DNA of 64,000 bases, from NCBI GenBank assembly GCA_020072785.1, contig JAIQGG010000004.1, positions 62,001-126,000 of the forward strand, written 5' to 3'. The notes beneath the pieces are model-generated. The model made no database searches. It worked only from the letters and a program-made list of their open reading frames with translations, and was not told the DNA's origin. Source of the DNA: Terriglobia bacterium (lineage in GTDB: Bacteria > Acidobacteriota > Terriglobia > Acidiferrales > UBA7541). Below are positions 60,397 to 64,000 of this stretch, one piece after another (within the stretch, counting starts at the first letter, position 1; each line of letters opens with the position of its first letter). The position numbers were made by a program, and so were the translations under genes.

Positions 60397-63246
60397 CTAG
60401 TAAATATCGTACTGCTCCCAGTGCAGCGTGGCGTCCGACTGAATGATCACGTGCTTGTGCGAGGTCTGCTCCAGTTCGTCCATCAGCATCGCCTCGCGCG
60501 TCTTCAGCGCCTTGGCGATTTCCGGATGCACGCGCAGCGTCAGGTTCGGCGCATCCTGGTCCGTGGCCATCTTCCGCGCTTCCGCCTGGATCTCGTAGCA
60601 CAGCGTGGGGATGGACTTGACCATGCCGGAGCCGGAGCACGACGGGCAGGGCTGGCACAGCACGCGCTCCAGCGCCTGTTTGGTGCGCTTCCGGGTGATG
60701 GCCACCAGCCCGAACTCGTTGAACCCCAGGGCCTTCGACGGCGCCTTGTCCTCGTCCAGCGCCTGCTGCAGCGCGGACATCACCCGCTCCCGGTTGCGCC
60801 GCTCTTCCATGTCGATGAAGTCCACGACGATGATTCCGCCGAGGTCGCGCAGCCGGATCTGCCGCACGATCTCCTTCACCGCTTCCAGGTTGGTCTTGAC
60901 GATGGTGTCCTCGAGCCGCGTGGACCCGCGCCCCACGTACTTGCCGGTGTTCACGTCGATGGCCACCAGCGCTTCCGTGTGGTTGATGACGATGTAGCCC
61001 CCGGACTTCAGCCACACCTTGGGGCGCAGCGCTTTGTCCAGGTCGTGCTGGATGCCGAACTCTTCGAAGATCGGCGTCTCCTTCGTGTACAGCTTCACCC
61101 GGTTGACCATCTTGGGCTGGAAGCGGTTCACGAACTCCACCACCTTGCCGTACTCCTCTTCGTTGTCGATCCAGATCGCCGTGTATTCATCGTTCACGTA
61201 GTCGCGCAGGATGCGTTCCACCAGGTTCAGGTCGCGGTGCAGCAGCGCCGGCGCCTTGCGGTCTTCCCCGCGCTTCTTGATCTCGTTCCACGTGCGCCCC
61301 AGGAACTCGATGTCCGCGCGCACTTCTTCGTCGGTCGCTTCGCCCGCCGCCGTGCGTACGATGAACCCCCCGGGGAAGCTGCCCTTGGCTTCGCTCACCA
61401 GCCGGCGCAGCCGCGAGCGGTTTTCCGCCGTCCCAATCTTCCGTGACACCCCCACGTGGTCGATGGTCGGCATGTACACCAGGAAACGCCCCGGCAGGGC
61501 CACGTGGCTGGTAATCCGCGCGCCCTTCTTGCCCAGCGGCTCCTTGGCGATCTGCACGATCACTTCCTGGCCCGCCTTCAGCATTTCGGAGATGAGCTGC
61601 GGACGCCGTGACGGCGCGGCCTGCCCGCCTGGCCCGCCTTGCGGACGCCGCTCGAACCCCGGCCGCGGACGCCCCCCGCGATCTCCGCGCCGCCCATGCC
61701 GCGGACCCCCGCGGTCGCGCCCTCCCCTCTGTGGACGCTGGAAGCGCGCCCGCACATCTCCGCCGATGCGCGCGGATTCCCGAGGCTGTTCTTCCCGCGG
61801 GCGCTCTTCCCGGGGCTGTTCCTCCCCAGGCTGCTCCTCGCCCAGCGGCAAGCGCGCGCGCTGTTGCGCGCGGGTCTCTCCGGGCAGCAGATCGCCCTCG
61901 AGTTCCAACGGCGGCGCTTCGCCGCCCGCCGCTTCCGCTTCCGCGTGCGCCAGTTCGTGCGCTTCGGCGGCAGCGGCTTCGTGCTCCTCGGCTTCCGCCA
62001 GCCGCTCTTCGTGTGCTTCCTCTTCCGTGAGCTCTTCTTCTCCCGGCTCCAGAATCGGTTCGCCGAGCGCCTCGCCTACTTCGGCCGCCTCTTCCTCGGC
62101 CTCTTCTTCGGTCGAGATCCCGCCGTTCTCTTCCTCGAACACCGCGCCGCCCACGACGGCGTCGGCTTTCGCCTCTGCTTGAGTCTCTTCGTGCTTGGCT
62201 TCGGCGAGCTGTGTAGCCAGCGCCGCGACGTCTTCCTCCGTCAGATTGTTCTCCGCTCGGGTTACGGCCGGAGCTGCGGCAGTTTCCGGCGCTGCTTGCG
62301 GCGCGTTCTCCGCGGCCGTCTCGGCTTCGGCATTGGCCAGCAGCCAACTGGGCAGGCTGCGCTTGGCGCGCTGCGGCGTGCCCGGCGTTTCGACCACTGG
62401 CGCCGGCGTTTCCACGGCTTCCGCGCGCGGCTGGCTCGGCACATTCACCGGCTCATCAGGGGGCAGCATGGTCGCTGGAGTGCGCCCGCGGTACTTCGCG
62501 AGCGATTCGCCCGGCAGCACGATCGGCTCTTCGCCGCCGGCCACGGGTTCGGGGGGCGCAGTAAAGCGCGGCGTCTCCGGACGCCGCTGCTCCGGACCCC
62601 GCGGCTCAAACGGCCGCGGTTCGGAACCCTGCGGAGACGCGTACTTGGAAGGCGGCAGGTTGCGTCCGCGCTCCGGTCCGCGTCCTCCGCGGTGCCGCCC
62701 GCCACGCCGTCCAAAGCGCCCGCGTCCTCCGCGGTCGCCGCCACGATCGCCACCACGGTCCCCGCCGCGGTCACCACCACCGCCGCCGCGGTATTGTCCG
62801 CCCTCCGGGCGCGGCTGAAAACTCTGCTGCCGGTGCGCGGCCTCGTTGTTGCCGATATTTTCCTGCGGCTGGCCTTCGCCCTCGCCTTCCGCGCGCGCTT
62901 CCGGCTCAGCCGCGGCTTCCGGGGGTGCTTCCGCCCGCTCCGGCAGCGCGGGGGCCGCCGGTTGCGGCGCCGCAAGGGGCGCTTCCGCATGGGTGCCCGC
63001 GGGTTCGTACTCTTCCAGGTTTTCGAATACGTCGCTGACGTACAGGAAGGCGTCGCCGTCCAGGCCGATGTCCACGAAGGCCGACTGCATGCCCGGGAGC
63101 ACGCGGGTGACCCGGCCCTTGTAAATGCTTCCAACCAGCGCGAACTCTTTCTCGCGTTCGATGTAAATCTCTACGAGTTGTCCTTCTTCCAGAATCGCGA
63201 CTCGCCGTTCGTGGGCGGGTGCGGAAATAACCAGTTCTTTTGCCAT
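60397..63246 (-). CDS. Ribonuclease E/G with long insert in S1 domain
   Basis: This 949-residue endoribonuclease has the first half of an S1 domain at 35-78 (SIYKGRVTRVLPGMQSAFVD), then an insert of roughly 470 residues (about 80-550), and then the second S1 half (EVIVQIAKEPLGKKGARITS). The insert mixes Arg/Gly, Pro/Ala and Glu-rich low-complexity text. The DNase I-like core keeps both catalytic aspartates, D764 (VAIDVNTGKY) and D809 (IVVDFIDMEE), and the zinc link CPSC. RNase G is about half this size, and RNase E has its disordered part at the C-terminus. Acidic and basic blocks suggest partner or RNA binding. Confidence 0.92.
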   Translation of the reverse strand: MAKELVISAPAHERRVAILEEGQLVEIYIEREKEFALVGSIYKGRVTRVLPGMQSAFVDIGLDGDAFLYVSDVFENLEEYEPAGTHAEAPLAAPQPAAPALPERAEAPPEAAAEPEARAEGEGEGQPQENIGNNEAAHRQQSFQPRPEGGQYRGGGGGDRGGDRGGDRGGDRGGRGRFGRRGGRHRGGRGPERGRNLPPSKYASPQGSEPRPFEPRGPEQRRPETPRFTAPPEPVAGGEEPIVLPGESLAKYRGRTPATMLPPDEPVNVPSQPRAEAVETPAPVVETPGTPQRAKRSLPSWLLANAEAETAAENAPQAAPETAAAPAVTRAENNLTEEDVAALATQLAEAKHEETQAEAKADAVVGGAVFEEENGGISTEEEAEEEAAEVGEALGEPILEPGEEELTEEEAHEERLAEAEEHEAAAAEAHELAHAEAEAAGGEAPPLELEGDLLPGETRAQQRARLPLGEEQPGEEQPREERPREEQPRESARIGGDVRARFQRPQRGGRDRGGPRHGRRGDRGGRPRPGFERRPQGGPGGQAAPSRRPQLISEMLKAGQEVIVQIAKEPLGKKGARITSHVALPGRFLVYMPTIDHVGVSRKIGTAENRSRLRRLVSEAKGSFPGGFIVRTAAGEATDEEVRADIEFLGRTWNEIKKRGEDRKAPALLHRDLNLVERILRDYVNDEYTAIWIDNEEEYGKVVEFVNRFQPKMVNRVKLYTKETPIFEEFGIQHDLDKALRPKVWLKSGGYIVINHTEALVAIDVNTGKYVGRGSTRLEDTIVKTNLEAVKEIVRQIRLRDLGGIIVVDFIDMEERRNRERVMSALQQALDEDKAPSKALGFNEFGLVAITRKRTKQALERVLCQPCPSCSGSGMVKSIPTLCYEIQAEARKMATDQDAPNLTLRVHPEIAKALKTREAMLMDELEQTSHKHVIIQSDATLHWEQYDIY

Positions 63247-63321
63247 GAAAACTCCTCAGGAGGCATCGCCGCAAGCCCGGGCCCGGCGGAGTCCCGTCCC
63301 GTTGTGAGCGGGGCGTACGCT

Positions 63322-63345
63322 GGCCACACCCCTGGGGATGTGGCC
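63322..63345. other. Hairpin in leader of the RNase E/G gene
   Basis: GGCCACA (63322-63328) pairs with TGTGGCC (63339-63345) around CCCCTGGGGA. It lies about 75 nt upstream of the RNase start on its transcript. RNase E genes often autoregulate through structured leaders, but that role is only a possibility here. The rest of 63247-63508 shows no gene. Confidence 0.4.
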
Positions 63346-63508
63346 GGACGTTCGAAGCCGGAGGGGTAGTGCTTCCCCATGCTTTCGCGGTAGTTCCGTT
63401 GCCGGGTATTTGACGGGCGAACGGCGGACGATGCGATCCTCAATCGTGAATTCCTATCCGCTGCCGCTCGCGCTGTGATCTGGCGGCTGGCGGAAACCGG
63501 TGACGGGC

Positions 63509-64000
63509 TCAGTTGACGAAACGGCGCAACCGTACGTTCATGACCAGGCCCATCGCCAAAAACACAAACAACGTGGCCGAACCCCCGTAGCTCATCAGCG
63601 GCAGCGGGATGCCGGTTACCGGCATATAGCCGATGACCATGGCCACATTCACCAAAACATGGAACCCCAGCGCCGCTGCAACGCCCATGACGAGAAACAT
63701 TCCCGCGCGATCTTTCGCGCGCTGGGCATTTTGCACCAAACGCAGAAGCAACGCCATGTACAGACCTAAGGCAAGCAGCACGCCCTTAAAACCTTGTTCC
63801 TCGGCCCATGCCGCCAGGATGAAATCCGAATAGCGGACGGGCACGAAGCCTAGTTGATTCTGGCTGCCGTTGCCAAACCCCTTGCCCCAGAATCCCCCCG
63901 AACCCACGGCGATCTTCGACTGCAACAACTGGTAGCCGGATCCTTTCGGGTCTTCTTCCGGTCGCAAAAAGGAGGTAATCCTTTCTTTCTGATACGGCTT
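63509..64000 (-). CDS. rodA: Rod shape-determining glycosyltransferase RodA (3' part)
   Basis: The last 163 residues of a SEDS-family peptidoglycan polymerase are visible; the 5' part lies beyond the window. SKIAVGSGGFWGKGFGNGSQ and FILAAWAEEQGF lead to three more membrane helices and the signature TGIPLPLMSYGGS. This part matches RodA rather than FtsW (FVPVRYSDFI). Stop codon at 63509. It is upstream of the RNase E/G gene on the same strand with a 262-nt gap. Confidence 0.93.
   Translation of the reverse strand, partial: KPYQKERITSFLRPEEDPKGSGYQLLQSKIAVGSGGFWGKGFGNGSQNQLGFVPVRYSDFILAAWAEEQGFKGVLLALGLYMALLLRLVQNAQRAKDRAGMFLVMGVAAALGFHVLVNVAMVIGYMPVTGIPLPLMSYGGSATLFVFLAMGLVMNVRLRRFVN

Noticed and set aside
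61639-63369. Plus-strand open frame opposite the RNase E/G insert
   Set aside because: It is a shadow of the Arg/Pro-rich insert. Its composition is low complexity without a start signal.

Overview
The window looks like chromosomal DNA of a high-G+C, Gram-negative heterotroph. It has lipopolysaccharide genes (heptose-phosphate kinase, glycosyltransferases), a quinone-linked electron-transfer-flavoprotein system and a futalosine-type menaquinone enzyme (MqnD). My best placement is Acidobacteriota, from the overall gene repertoire (several PilZ proteins, an EgtB-like enzyme, a 7Fe ferredoxin, a GH57 glucanotransferase) and the short dispersed hairpin repeats. This is inference; no rRNA or tRNA gene is visible to test it.

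Layout. 0.1-3.1 kb: a small membrane protein, a cyclophilin and a visibly lower-G+C two-gene island (three-Cys-motif protein plus its partner TcmP). 3.3-14.2 kb: housekeeping genes (YfiT-like hydrolase, thioredoxin reductase, proline dehydrogenase, O-methyltransferase, UPF0173 hydrolase, TlpA-like thioredoxin, ferredoxin, GH57 enzyme, EgtB-like protein, Trm112-like protein, heptose-phosphate kinase). 14.2-18.2 kb: a HlyD/ABC-2 export operon interrupted by an array of 7-bp repeats. 18.4-25.8 kb: ddl, arginase, asnS, sugar isomerase-like protein, gamma-glutamyltransferase, mqnD. 26-31 kb: PilZ proteins, a degenerate receiver, a secreted protein, DinB and a glutaredoxin-like protein, sprinkled with a palindromic repeat. 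31.4-35.6 kb: the sulfur-carrier cysteine pathway (cysM, mec, cysO, moeZ), then a Cys-rich mini-ORF with a terminator, a beta-carbonic anhydrase and a CDGSH protein. 35.8-45.5 kb: diguanylate cyclase plus PilZ, two glycosyltransferases, FHA protein, TPR protein, dGTPase and small SnoaL/hotdog proteins. 45.9-51.2 kb: the fatty-acid cluster (DUF177, rpmF, plsX, fabD, fabG, acpP, fabF). 51.4-55.2 kb: etfB, etfA, a HicB-like protein and ETF-quinone oxidoreductase. 55.3-64 kb: FecR-like protein, DUF374 acyltransferase, HtrA protease, coaE, folD, a very large RNase E/G and the 3' part of rodA.

How the genes fit together. CysM, CysO, Mec and MoeZ would make cysteine from a protein-bound thiocarboxylate. 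The Cys-rich peptide and hairpin just downstream look like a cysteine-sensing attenuator. EtfAB and ETF-QO form a complete route from flavoprotein dehydrogenases to the quinone pool. The diguanylate cyclase and four PilZ proteins point to c-di-GMP signalling.

Most unusual signals: (1) an oriented hairpin repeat that lies about 20 nt before three start codons and often occurs as pairs 27 nt apart; (2) the Cys-rich leader; (3) a CysO whose Gly-Gly end carries two extra residues; (4) the TcmP pair; (5) an RNase E/G with a long disordered insert inside its S1 domain. Coordinates and motifs were read by eye. No alignment, search or composition calculation was run.
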